Assembly: GCA_958295665.1 (NCBI GenBank)
Contig: OY282558.1
Span: 66,638,789 to 66,702,788, forward strand
Reading direction: 5' to 3'
DNA: 64,000 nucleotides
Origin: Tipula vernalis
Lineage: Eukaryota > Arthropoda > Insecta > Diptera > Tipulidae
Below the pieces are notes generated by a model. That model searched no databases. It saw nothing but the letters and a program-made list of their open reading frames with translations, and was not told the DNA's origin. Position 1 is the first letter of the stretch, and every line of letters begins with the position of its first letter. A program made the translations under genes and the position numbers. This document shows positions 1 to 11,399 of this stretch, piece by piece.

Positions 1-845
1 ATCATTAATATCCGATGTTGAACTAGTCCTTGTGTGCCCGTGAGTTATTGAACCGGACTTAGGCGATCGGAGTAGCCTACTCATCTGCTCGAACGGATTA
101 AGGTTCGCCACTGAAAGAGTAGTAAAATTTGTAGTTCTATCTGCAACAACAGCCAAGTTCCCAACTGCTGAGGCATTGCGGTCGCTGGATCTCGGCGGTG
201 GTGAGCCCGCTTGCTCACTCAACCAGTTCGCCGGTACTGGGTTTCCGACTCCCTGCACCGTAATAATTTTCCCCCCTTTGTGAAACATGTTGGTTTTGGA
301 TCAGGGTATCCTTCCCTTAGCATTTTATACCTACTGTCAGGTAAGAATTCAGCCGCCTCTTACATGAGGAACAGACGCTGATTGAAGCCTCTATCCGCCA
401 CCTGGGGACGTGCCCGATAGGAGGATTGCAACTCCACACGGGTGTGTGTGTGTGTCTGGTTAATGCCACTGTAGCATGTGGTAAGCTATCGAAAAGTTTA
501 ATGTCGTTCTCAGATAGTCAAACACAAATAACGCAAGCGGATCTCAGCCCTTGAGCCTCGTGAATAGTCAGGACTGCACTTGAATCAGGTAATTTAAAAT
601 TATTTGGAATATCGGAATTCAACCGTGGTATAGAAGATGCGGTATATAAGATGGTGGTATAGAAGATGGTATATTGATTGTAATGGTTTGCTAATTATTT
701 AAATATGCCCAGCCGCAATTTATCCAGCGGAAAATCTCACGATATCATCAAATGTTTGACCCGAGCTGGTTTACGGGGTACATGAATATATGTATTGGCA
801 AAGAAATTCAGTGAAACTAACTACACTGTTTAAAACATCAGCGAT
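1..845. other. Unassigned stretch, no gene recognised
   Basis: This stretch is less AT-rich than most of the window and has no open frame that I recognise. It includes a short GT run near 441-456. The mixed composition and lack of coding signal suggest old repeat DNA, but I cannot assign a family. Confidence 0.3.
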
Positions 846-1163
846 CTACATAGAAGCTGCAACCTTACGCCTATCAAACAGTGATTCCAAATTTACAATT
901 TTATAGCGTTCGGTATAAGGTGGACGCTGAATTTCATCAAAATCGAATAAGAATTGGCCAATTTCCTTCATAATTGGCCATATTACAGAATTAACTAATG
1001 CTCCTAATCCTCCTAACTGTCTATCCGTGTCTGCTCTAATCAAATGTCTGCTTAACTAAAGGAGGTTTTCTTAGAAAAACTTCAGTTTTGCATGCGACTT
1101 AACACTGTCCGTTGTAGCGAGGTGTCCATTAAAGTGGGTGTTCGTTGAAATGAGGTTTCACTG
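846..1163 (-). mobile_element. End of a pogo/Tigger-like DNA transposon
   Basis: Read on the minus strand from 1163, the sequence begins CAGTGAAACCTCATTTCAAC and continues with the 'cross-over' wording typical of pogo/Tigger ends (cells of 'gaacacc', 'ggacacct', 'caacggaca'). A TA dinucleotide lies directly outside at 1164-1165, as expected for this superfamily's target site. Inside the end, a 65-codon minus-strand open frame (846-1043) may be a transposase or leader fragment, but I do not recognise its protein. No second inverted end was found, so the element is a fragment. Confidence 0.5.
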
Positions 1164-2061
1164 TAAATTTGTTGACACATAAATTATAGCAGCGAAGAGT
1201 GTAAGTGCAGACTGAATAAGTGAAGAACGAAAAGATAAGTTAATTTTATTCTGTTTTGGGTTTTTTTGTTCTTCGTGCTGCGATTGGTCCAGCAGAGCAC
1301 GAATGGTAAATCAAACAAATACACCATAAAATAGTGATGAGAACGTTGAGCGGCGTAAAACATTGTAATGGTGATTGGGTGAGCTCAGACGCCAGTGTAT
1401 GTAGTTGATATATTCTGGTGGAGAACGAATGAGTGAGCCTCTACTTAACTTTCTAGATAACTTACTCTTCAACCTAATTTTATTAAGCACTTCGATTCAT
1501 CAAGGTTTGAAAATTTGATTCCTAGGTAGGAAATTTTATGAGCTCAAGATGAGTAATCTATTACAACTGCCCTTACTTTTGGTATTGCACTTAAAAACTT
1601 TTATCCGTCGTCTCTGGTGGTTTGGCGTCTATTAGAGGGGGGACCAAAGTTGAGCAGATTAATCTATCAGCTCCGTAACCTTCCAGTAGGGTGCGCATCA
1701 CGTGAGCTGTTCTGGTCTTGTCATTAGGCAGCTGCGTGATGAGTACAATTGTGTAAGGGGTAACCTGTTCACAATTCGCAAGTGTACGTACTGCCTCCTC
1801 GTGGCAACCACTGGTAACTAAGGCCATTTGGCACGTTTTTGGCCATTTGGCACAGGCTAAAGTACGGCGCTAAAGGAGAAAACCTTGACAAAAAACCCTA
1901 ATCTAAGGTGGAACAGCATTTGCCGATGGATGAATGGCTGATAGGTTAATCAGTTCAAAATATGCGGACTCTGGATACCAGGCACCATCCAGTTCTATTT
2001 AGCCTTCCTGTAATAAAGCTGGGTGACCTACAGGCGATTTGCAATTCCCAGCAACTCGTAA
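1164..2061. other. Unassigned stretch with one unrecognised short ORF
   Basis: A 78-codon minus-strand open frame at 1591-1827 has a balanced amino-acid composition but matches no family I can name. The string 'tttggcac' is repeated nearby (1826-1852). I see no other structure here. Confidence 0.25.
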
Positions 2062-2290
2062 GAGTAAAATCAAACGGAATACGGGGCAGGAGTAGGAATA
2101 TACGGGAGTGGGACAACCCTCTCGAAGTCCTTGGACTCCAATGCTACCGTTTTTCTAGTGGAACTACATGCTGTAGTAAACATCTAGGAGGGAGGGCAAT
2201 AAGCCCAGATAGTATGTATCACGTACCGGGAGGCAGTATTATCAGGTTCAATAAGAACCTGAATATTGACTGGACGGATAATTAAGCAGA
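2062..2290 (+). pseudogene. Decayed non-LTR retrotransposon RNase H fragment
   Basis: In the frame starting at 2071, a glycine-rich strand (GAGVGIYG) is followed about 16 residues later by VFLVELHAVVNI. This matches the spacing and wording of the RNase H domain in I/LOA/R1-like elements, where the glutamate after the second strand is catalytic (here VE). A stop at 2186 and further stops downstream show decay. A weaker match to the next RNase H block (the SDSQAA-like region) follows. No RT is joined to it; the BEL integrase relic that follows belongs to another element class. Confidence 0.5.
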
Positions 2291-2399
2291 GTCCAGCACA
2301 ATAAATCTTTTAGGTCGTACTGCGAGGTGGCTAATCGCCCACATGTCCCTCCAATAATAATAATAATAAATCCGTCGTCTCTCAACAGTTCGCAGAATA

Positions 2400-2999
2400 T
2401 TACTATCACTACCTGTTCCAAATATTACTTCATTTGGTTTCCGACTTAAGGAGGATATGAGTTCATCAACATACTCCACACCACTTGCAGCCACTTCATC
2501 ACTTCTTTTTATTGCTCGACGGGGCATTTATTTCAAAATTTACTCCGATAATACCACCAATTTTGTTGGTGCCCTATCCGACCTAAAAGAAGGGAATTAT
2601 TCTTATATGAAGCTTGTCAAAATAAAACCAAGAATTCTGAGTTAACAACCTTATAGAATGGTCAACTATAACACCTATAGATCTCCACATTTTGGAGGCT
2701 TGTGGGAGGCCGCTGTTAAAAGTGCCAAATTTCATATGAAACGTGTTATTGGAACCAAACCTCATTCACTTTAGAAGAATATTACACACGCCTTGCTCAA
2801 ATTGAGGCTAGTCTTGGGCACATTCTGATTGGTGAGCCATTGTACCTTTGACCGAACCATCGCTACTTTATATTAATTCTAATCGTAGATCACGGTATCA
2901 ATTTATTCAAATAAAATTTGTAGACTTTGGGAAGCAATGGCACATCGTGTATCTTACTGAGTTAAAGCATAGGTTCAAGTGGTGAAAATCATGCGGCTG
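2400..2999 (+). pseudogene. BEL/Pao retrotransposon integrase and start of DUF5641 (relic)
   Basis: Two integrase blocks are readable. YSDNTTNFVGA (near 2548-2580) is the second catalytic Asp region of BEL/Pao integrase, and PHFGGLWEAAVKSAK (near 2690-2735) is the family signature before the catalytic Glu. Further down, QWHIVYLTELKHRFKW (near 2938-2984) matches the start of the DUF5641 domain that ends BEL/Pao pol. The blocks lie in different frames with stops between them, so this is a dead copy. Reading halts at the foldback element at 3002 and resumes after it at about 3725. Confidence 0.8.
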
Positions 3000-3001
3000 G
3001 G

Positions 3002-3716
3002 CTTAAAATAAAACTAGGCTAACCAACAACAACAGCAAAATTACTTATCGATGTGTTTTAAAAAGTATAAATTCGGGCGAATTAATACAAAATATTTTGA
3101 CACATATTTATTTAATGCCTAAGAAAATCGATATTTCGACATTTTCAACGATCGTCAAACATGTCATCGGCAGGCCTATGTGTGTACTTTAATCATTCCA
3201 ACCCGTTTAACAAGTTTTTGGGTTTTACCTAGTTAATTTCACCGATTGGCAAACATGTCACTACGATATTTCGGTATGCCTGTGGCGTGGGGCTACTTTA
3301 ATCATGACAACCTGTTTAAAATGTTATTGGGGTCTACCTAGATAATCTTAGATTATTCGAAAATGTGAAAAATTTTGTCTTAAGCATGTTTACAAAAAAT
3401 CGATATTTCGAGATTTTCACCAATCGGCAAACATCTCACTATGATATTTCGGAAAATTTCCAAACTTTCGAATATTCTAAGATTAACTAGGTAAACCCTA
3501 AGGAATTTTTAACGGATTAGCCAGGATTAAACCCTAATAAGTTCTTAAGCGGATTATCATGGTTAAAGTACACACGTAGGCCTGCCGACGACATGTTTGT
3601 CGATAGTTGAAATCTCGAAATATCATATAATATATAATTCGCCCGAATGTATACTTTTTTAACACATAAATATGCACTTTGGTTGTTGTTCTTGTTTAGC
3701 TTAGTTTTATTTTAAG
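3002..3716. mobile_element. 715-bp foldback (long inverted-repeat) element inserted in BEL
   Basis: The left end (CTTAAAATAAAACTAGGCTA, 3002-3021) is the near reverse complement of the right end (ending 3716). Homology continues inward through 'aaagtataaattcgggcgaatt', 'tcggcaggcct' and 'attcgaaaat' to an axis near 3360. Both arms also contain repeated internal modules (the 'cgatatttcg' and 'acctag..aat' blocks occur more than once per arm). No ORF is inside, so this is a non-autonomous foldback/MITE. A TTAA occurs at both margins but could be part of the palindrome rather than a target duplication. Confidence 0.8.
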
Positions 3717-3724
3717 ATAAAGTT

Positions 3725-3912
3725 CAGTCACATCCTGAAGTTAATATCTGTCCAATTAATTGGGTTTTAGGACGAATAGTTGAGGTATATCGTGGATCTA
3801 GGAACTACCTCGCGTCGTGACCGTGAAAACCACAAATTCATTGTTGAAAAGAGCAATTAACAAAATAACCGTGCCTCCTATGGAGATTACTTTAATGGAA
3901 ACTAGAGAATAA
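3725..3912 (+). pseudogene. BEL/Pao DUF5641 C-terminal end (relic, continues from 2999)
   Basis: After the foldback, a frame reads NWVLGRIVEVYRGS. This is the conserved 'LGR-V-EVYPG' strand of BEL/Pao DUF5641. A second frame then gives VKTTNSLLKRAINKITVPP, the terminal 'KR-I-KI-VLP' motif, and ends at a stop (3910-3912). The position and order fit exactly with the fragment at 2400-2999, so the two parts were one pol gene before insertion. One frameshift and two stops lie between the two motifs. Confidence 0.8.
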
Positions 3913-6175
3913 AACAAAAAAAAAGAAAATATTCAATTTGTTATCCGAATTAGTTATTCTAAGGTCGAGGGTATGTTCTCGCAATTGTTCAGGTGCAATG
4001 CAATGCATTAATTAATATTAATTTAAGTATTTCAATTATATTTAAAACCTGTATTGCATTCGATTGTTAACCTTCATAATAATAAGTCACTCTGGTTATA
4101 AAGTGACGAATAATCTTCAAATGTGGACTTAAATAAATTTTGTAGACTGTTTTCCATTTATGTCTTTACGGCAAACAACACTTTTCCAATATAAAATAAG
4201 GAACATGCTCATCTGTGGACTTACAAATACTATGGCTGAAATTGCAATTGGAAAGAATAAAGGATCATTTTCAAACCTTATACAAAACAGTTCAGATAGA
4301 CAATTAAATGTAGAATAAATTAGCTAAACTTCCTCAACATAACTCGATAACCTTAACCTTTTTTAGCAAAGCGTTTCCTTCCGTTATACCTATTCGTGAA
4401 TGAAAATATTTTCGCAAAACAAAAAAAAAAAAATGCAGACATTTGTTGATTATTATTTATGCACCTTTTATTTTATGTATAGAAGCATTAAAACAAAACA
4501 ACGGATCAATATTCTTTAACGTTGGAATTAGTAACACATTTCTAGTTTACATTACGAAAAATATTATAACGCAAAACTTTCCGCAACCCAAACAAATATT
4601 GCATAATACGTGTATTTATTTACTACATACTATTACAAAAAAAAAGGTCGAAAATCGATCGACATTTTTCAAAAGTAGAGCAAAGAAACGATGAAATTCC
4701 AAAATACAATGTGACACGGTAACTCACATAAAAAAAATGCTTTACAATATACAAATAAATACACACAGTAAACCAAAATAACAAAAATAAAGAAAATTCG
4801 GTCAATGAACTTTGCATTTTTAGTTGTATACTCATTTCCCCGGTAAAATTTCCGGCATGTGCATAAACGTTTTTTTTTGTTTTTTACAGGACATGTACCA
4901 TCATTTACACAAAAACACACAGCTAATTTCCCCTCGAAACTACATATCAGTATACACATAGGTTCTGCCTATAAAAACAAAATTTGCTGGAAAACTCGGA
5001 AAAATATAAATCAACACCAGAGCTTTTTTTGATTTCAACAAAAAAAGATGACTAATTGAAGCTGAAAAAATACTTCCCCCGTCGCGTTGATACAAATATT
5101 TCCCCATTTCTATGTTTTTCTATTTTGTTATCCGCACAAATCATTTTTGGTTGGATGAAAAAAATTATGTGGCCTAGATGTAAATATTATTTGTATGTAT
5201 GTATGTAAGTGGACAGGATAGCCTAAATACACTCACGATAGTACAATGGTTTACATACAAACTTGAATTATTGACATTAATCATGCAATACATAATGACA
5301 TTCAAATATATCCATAGAGGATTAAATAAAACAAACAAAAGAAAAAAATCGATAATCATCCAAACTGCAACGCAATGTATTAGATAGAAGCGAATCCACG
5401 CGGTTTTAACCAGTAAACCAATCTGATTGTCGAGCAAAATACATCAAAAAATTTGCATTTTACACACACAAGATATCAACATAAAAATGCGAAATTTTTA
5501 TTGTTGCTGGATATGTTGCCGGCATTATTTGACGCATGTCTGATACCCTTCTTAGGTGGTTTGGTTAATTTTTCGTTTGGAAATGGTTTACTTGGAAAAT
5601 GATTTTCGTGTTTTATGTTTTTTTTTTTCGGCATTTTAGATATTTTGTTTATGTTTATGTATGTACCATACATTTACATTATGCTCAGGCAACGTCAAGA
5701 TAATGATCATGATGATATGACCTTAATTAGTATTCCTTTTGAATTGTTGTAGATGAAGTAAACCGAACGATTGATACGTTTTTAATAAGTTGAATATTTT
5801 ATGTTTGTTGATTTGAAAGTGATTAGATTACATTTAAAAAGAATCATCATCGTGTCAAGCTACTTTGTACAATGGTAAATTGTGCTTTTGTCATATTTTC
5901 ATAAGAATCCTATTTGAAATAATTAAAAGATAGAAAGAGAGAAAAAGCGAGAGAAACCAGCATTTATGGTGGTGATTCTATTGCTGCCAACACCCGACCA
6001 ACTTAAATAAAAGTGTCAATATTTGAATTGTTTGAAACTGCCTACACGTTTTATAATTTGCTCCCATCTTGAAAGCCTGTAATTAGGCACTGCTTCTAAC
6101 TCAGGCTCTCTTAATGATGTGGGAGGTGCGTGCCATGATTAGAAAATGCCGTGGAGTTAAGATATCTAAGGTGCT
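3913..6175. other. AT-rich intergenic stretch
   Basis: The first few hundred bases may include the BEL 3' untranslated region and LTR, but I could not define the ends. The rest is AT-rich with poly-A runs and a GA-rich patch (5928-5957). The short open frames on both strands are low-complexity and overlap each other, so I do not call them. Confidence 0.4.
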
Positions 6176-6320
6176 CAGGGCCCATATTCTTGAAATTCGA
6201 TCAAAAAATGTCGCCTGTGATTTTCTAGTGAAATAAGTCGTTTCAGTCGAAAATTTAAATTGTTTCATACCAAAGTGACCGGCGGCTTTTTTCGGTGAAT
6301 TTCAAGAATACGGGGCCCTG
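6176..6320. mobile_element. 145-bp MITE with CAGGGCCC ends
   Basis: The ends CAGGGCCC..ATTCTTGAAATTC at 6176 and its complement ending at 6320 form imperfect terminal inverted repeats of roughly 35 bp. The interior is too short to code. The CAGGG start recalls hAT-type ends, but I see no 8-bp target duplication, so the superfamily is open. Confidence 0.6.
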
Positions 6321-6599
6321 TCTATTTTATTTGACATCTGACAAGTTGAGTAACGATCTCCTCGAATGTCAAATTGGATTTTTCCGTCACACGAATCAGA
6401 TCAAACTATGAATTTAACTGCTGCTTCCTAATTCATGATCCCTCGAGACGGATATTACACAATCATTTGTTGTTTAATTGAAATAAGTGAAATAAAGTGG
6501 AAAAATTGGAATTTTCACTGTAGTGCTTGATTAAGTCCTTGCCTAATCGAAAATTTGAAAAAAGAATCTAACTGAATTGTGTTGACGTGATACCGAAAA

Positions 6600-6965
6600 G
6601 CAAATTCTGTTGTACGGTTTATACAGGTTTTACACTTCAAATTGGTCCTTTTACACTTCAAATTGATGTTTTTAAATTTCAAATTGAACCTTTAGCAAAT
6701 TATATGTCTGGCCAATTATGAGGGAACTTGGCTGTTCCTTAACCGATTATTATGAAATTTGATATGTACGTTAAAAATGGTATTCTAAAATGATTTTTAG
6801 ATGAAATTCTAGAATATGGCCCGGGAATATTTGAAATGAGATTCTAAAATTATTTGTATATAAAGTTTTGTAATATGGCCAAGTAGGATGGAACTTGGAT
6901 ATTCATTCTTCAATAGATTATAAAGAAATTAGTGCTTTGCGATGGAAATGAGATTCTAAAATAAT
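6600..6965. repeat. Short diverged direct repeats
   Basis: The phrase 'acacttcaaattg' or close variants occurs three times in 6630-6690. A longer diverged pair follows: 'gaacttgg..attc..aatgagattctaaaat' appears in 6724-6858 and again in 6891-6962. These look like the remains of an old tandem repeat. No coding potential is seen. Confidence 0.4.
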
Positions 6966-8077
6966 ATTTCTAATTCCGAGAGTCTGCACTACCGTTAATT
7001 ACTATTAACATAACACAAAGTATAAAATGAGGAATTGGCGAAAAATGTTTCTAACCGAAAAGTTTTAAATTCATCAGCGACATGATTCGCCGAAACCTCA
7101 ACATTATAGAAGCCATATTGACATATTTCTCACAACTTTATCCATAAATAACTACAAACGTCAAAATTTATTATATTCGGTTACAAATACTCCCCTAAAC
7201 TCCATTAAGAAATAGATAAATTCCGTAACTAATATTTTAGAACTTAACATTTCCTATCTAGCTCCCTATAAGCCAGCGAGTTAAATATTGCTGGTGATGA
7301 TCGATTAGTCAGAATTGGATAAGAATTCATAAAATCAGAATTTTTCAAACAGAAGTATTAGTCGTAGTCTATCTGTAGGGTTGAAGGAGTTGTTACTAGG
7401 TATTAAATAAGAAAGTGCCTCTATCCACAGAACTCAAAACTTATCAAGACTAAGTAAATAAAGAGAGATATTAACTGACATCAGTTGTAAATAAAAAAAT
7501 TTATTATGGCGCTTCTTATGTTCTTTGGCACCAACATTACTTCAATCTAATGAAGCATGCATTTATTAAGATCACATTAGTTTTAATTACGACGTATAGA
7601 CTCATACTCATAACGTTACTTTTACTTAATTGGCTAACATAACCTCACAAAATCACATAAACTCAATAAATTAAGGTTACAAACTCAATAGCCCACTAAA
7701 ACTGAACATTTAAACTCAATAGACCTTCAACCTAAGCTCTTTATCCACAAAGTCCCCAAACATAAGCCGGTAACAAAAAAGCCCCATAGGGTCACACGCG
7801 ATTTACACGATTTATAACAAAAACGAAATGTCGAACAAAAGTAATTCACAATACATGAAAAGCCGTTAAAAAGTATGCTCGTAATTTAAATTTTCGGTTG
7901 CCATCTGTGAGACAATAGTAGAAGCTTCAATTTTTATTTTTAGTTTAGTATGCGTGATTTACACGTTCTAACAATTTCTTGCTAATTTTTTTTTTGTTGT
8001 GACCTACACCTACTCTCTAACTGCGATTAACATCGAGTTATATCATTATAATTCGAACAGTTGCTAGTGGAGACATG
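6966..8077. other. AT-rich intergenic stretch
   Basis: No ORF, repeat or motif that I can support. The stretch ends at the terminal inverted repeat of the element that holds the minisatellite. Confidence 0.4.
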
Positions 8078-11000
8078 AGCTGTGTTTTTTTATTCGCTCC
8101 CGATAGCTGCAACCGAGAGCCGTCATTTTTCTACGCCGATAAACTAAACTTATTTAAGTTTAGTAACGTGTTAGTAAGTTTATTACTTAACATTCTAGAA
8201 ACTTCTGGAACCTTTTAGAGCATTCTGAAACATTTTGAAATTTTCTAGGCAATCTTAGGAAATTCTGAAACCTTTAAAACAATCTAGAAAATTTTGGAAA
8301 TTTCGGAAAATTCTGGAATATTCTAGAAAATTTGACAAGCATTCCTGAAAATTCTGGAAAATTCCGAAATATTCTAAAAAATCCTGCAAGATTCTAGAAC
8401 ACCTGGAACTTTCTAGGAATTCTGGATTATTCTGAAACTTTTTAGAAAATTCTCTAACCTTTTAGAATATTCTCAAACATTCTGAAATTTTCTAGAAAAT
8501 CCTATTAAATTTTGGGAATTCCGGAAAATTCTGGAATATTCTAGAAAATTTGACAAGCATTCTTGAAATCTGGAAAATTCCGAAACATTCTAAAAAATCA
8601 TGGAACATTCTAGTAGACATGGAAATTTCTAGGAAGTTCTGGAATATTCTGAAACTTTCTAGAAACTTCTGGAACCTTTCAGAACATTCTGAAACATTTT
8701 GAAATTTTCTAGAAAATCCTAGGAAATTCTGAAACCTTTAAAACAATCTAGAAAATTTTGAAAATATCGAGAAATTCTGGAATATTCTAGAAAATTTGAC
8801 AAGCATTCCTGAAAATTCTGGAAAATTCCGAAACATTCTAAAAAATCATGGAACATTCTAGTATACATCGAAATTTCTAGGAAGTTCTGAAATATTCTGA
8901 AACTTTCTAGAAACTTCTGGAACCTTTTAGCACATTCTGAAACATTTTGAAATTTTCTAGGAAATCCTAGGAAATTCTGGAACCTTTTAAAACAATCTAG
9001 AAAATTTTGGAAATTTCGGAAAATACTGGAATATTCTAGAAAATTTGACAAGCATTCCTGAAAATTATGGAAAATTCCGAAATATTCTAAAAAATCCTGT
9101 AACATTCTAGAAAACCTGGAACTTTCTAGGAATTCTGGATTATTCTGAAACTTTTTAGAAAATTCTTGAAGCATTTAGAACATTCTGAAACATTTTGAAA
9201 TTTTCTAGAACATCCTAGGAAATTTTAGAAATTCCGGAAAATTGTAAAAAATTTGACAAGCATTCCTGAAAATTCTGGAAAATTCCGAAACATTCTAAAA
9301 AATCCTGGAACATTCTAGAACACCTGATACTTTCTAGGAATTCTGGAATATTCTGAAACTTTTTAGAAAATTCTCGAACCTTTTAGAACATTCTCAAAGC
9401 ATTCTGAAATTTTCTATAAAATCCTAGAAGATTTTGGAAATTCCGGAAAATTTTAGAATATTCTAGAAAATTTGACAAGCATTCTTGGAAATTCTGGAAA
9501 ATTACGAAACAATCTAAATAATCCTGGAACATTCTAGAACACCTAGAACTTTCTAGGAATTCTGGAATATTCTGAAACATTCTAGAAAATTCTCGAACCT
9601 TTTAGAACATTCTCAAAGCATTCTGAAATTTTCTATAAAATCCTAGAAGATTTTGGAAATTCCGGAAAATTTTAGAATATTCTAGAAAATTTGACAAGCA
9701 TTCTTGGAAATTCTGGTTACGAAACAATCTAAATAATCCTGGAACATTCTAGAACACCTAGAACTTTCTAGGAATTCTGGAATATTCTGAAACATTCTAG
9801 AAAATTCTCGAACCTTTTAGAACATTCTCAAAGCATTCTGAAATTTTCTATAAAATCCTAGAAGATTTTGAAAATTCCGGAAAATTTTAAAATATTCTAG
9901 AAAATTTAACAAGCATTCTTGGAAATTCTGGAAAATTACGAAACAATCTAAATAATCCTGGAACATTCTAGAGCACCTAGAACTTTCTAGGAATTCTGGA
10001 ATATTCTGAAACATTCTAGAAAATTCTCGAACCTTTTAGAACATTCTGAAACATTTTGAAATTTTCTATAAAATCCTAGGAGATTTTGGAAATTCCGGAA
10101 AATTCGGAATATTCTAGAAAATTTGACAAGCATTCTTGAAATCTGGAAAATTCCGAAACGTTCTAAAAAATCATGGAACATTCTAGTATACATCGAAATT
10201 TCTAGGAAGTTCTGAAATATTCTGAAACTTCTGGAACCTTTTAGCACATTCTGAAACATTTTGAAATTTTCTAGAAAATCCTAGGAAATTCTGGAACCTT
10301 TTAAAACAATCTAGAAAATTTTGGAAATTTCGGAAAATTCTGGAATATTTTTGAAAATTTGACAATCATTCCTAAAAATTCTGGAAAATTCCGAAATATT
10401 TTAAAAAATTCTGTAACATTCTAGAACATCTGGAACTTTCTAGGAATTCTGGAGTATTCTGAAACTTTTCAGAAAATTCTCGAACCTTTTAGAACATTCT
10501 GAAACATTTTGAAATTTTCTAGAAAATCCTAGGAAATTTTGGAAATTCCGGAAAATTCTAAAAAATTTGACAAGCATTCCTGAAAATTCTGGAAAATTCC
10601 GAAACATTCTAAAAAAATCCTGGAACATTCTAGAACACCTGACACTTTCTAGGAATTCTGGAGTATTCTGAAACTTTTTAGAAAATTCTCGAACATTTTA
10701 GAACATTCTGAAACATTCTGAAATTTTCTAGAAAATCATGGAACATTCTAAAAAATCATGGAACATTCTAGTAGATATGGAAATTTCTAGGAAGTTCTGG
10801 AATATTCTGAAACTTTCTAGAAAATTCTGGAACCTTTTAGAACATTCTGAAACATACTGAAATTTTCTATAAAATCCTAGGAAATTTTGGAAATTCTGGA
10901 AAATTCTGGAATATTCTAGAAAATTTGATAAGTATTTTGGGAAATTCTGAAACATTCTAAAAAATTCCGGAAGATTCTAGTACACTTGGAATCTTCTAGG

Positions 11001-11363
11001 AAATTCTGGAACCTTTTAGAACATCATGAAACATTAGGAAAAGTTTTAAGAAATTCTTGAACACCTGGAATTTTCTAGAAAATTCGATTAAATTCTGGAA
11101 CATTCTAGAAAATTCTAGAATATTATTGAAAATTCTGGAACATTCCGAAATATTCTAAAATCTTGGAACATTTCAATACACCTGGGACTTTCTAGAAAAT
11201 TCTGGAATGTTACTTACACTATCATTTTTAATTCAATTGTTTAGCGAAAACTTGATATAAAATATATTTGGCTCTACCTATTTATACGGAGCGCTATCGG
11301 GAGCCACTTTTTACATGACGGCTCTCGATATCACCTATCCGGAGCGAATAAAAAAACGCAGCT
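8078..11363. mobile_element. Inverted-repeat element split and expanded by an internal minisatellite
   Basis: The left end, AGCTGTGTTT..TATTCGCTCCC (8078 on), and the right end, ..GGAGCGAATA..CGCAGCT (to 11363), are inverted copies. The left half runs to about 8157 (..aaacttatttaa) and the right half starts at about 11219 (ctatcatttttaattcaatt). A 255-bp copy of the same element at 59607-59861 has these two halves only about 7 bp apart. The 3-kb array therefore sits at one internal point of the element. No TSD is obvious and no transposase is encoded. Confidence 0.75.
8170..11215. repeat. 3-kb decameric TTC/GAA minisatellite (heat-shock-element-like)
   Basis: The whole stretch is built from pentamers that alternate nTTCn and nGAAn with a 10-bp period, for example TTCTAGAAAATTCTCGAACC. 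XbaI-like TCTAGA cores recur throughout. Alternating inverted nGAAn pentamers are the definition of a heat-shock element, and many places have four or more perfect units in a row. A higher-order period of 215-219 bp is visible between 9371, 9590, 9805 and 10024. The minus-strand open frames here (F/N/Q/E-rich) are translations of the repeat, not genes. Confidence 0.9.
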
Positions 11364-11399
11364 ACGAAATTACAACGACTTGCAACGACAAACGATTGT

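Noticed and set aside
3002..3716. TTAA at both margins of the foldback as a piggyBac target duplication
   Set aside because: The TTAA can belong to the palindrome itself, and the ends do not start with the CCC usual for piggyBac.
4443..5673. Short open frames on both strands rich in Ile, Phe, Tyr and Lys
   Set aside because: They are low-complexity, overlap each other on opposite strands, and match no family. They are expected by chance in AT-rich DNA.
8719..10955. Several minus-strand open frames of 60-151 codons rich in Phe, Asn, Gln and Glu
   Set aside because: They are translations of the decameric minisatellite. Their near-identical repetition follows the 219-bp DNA period and no other coding sign exists.
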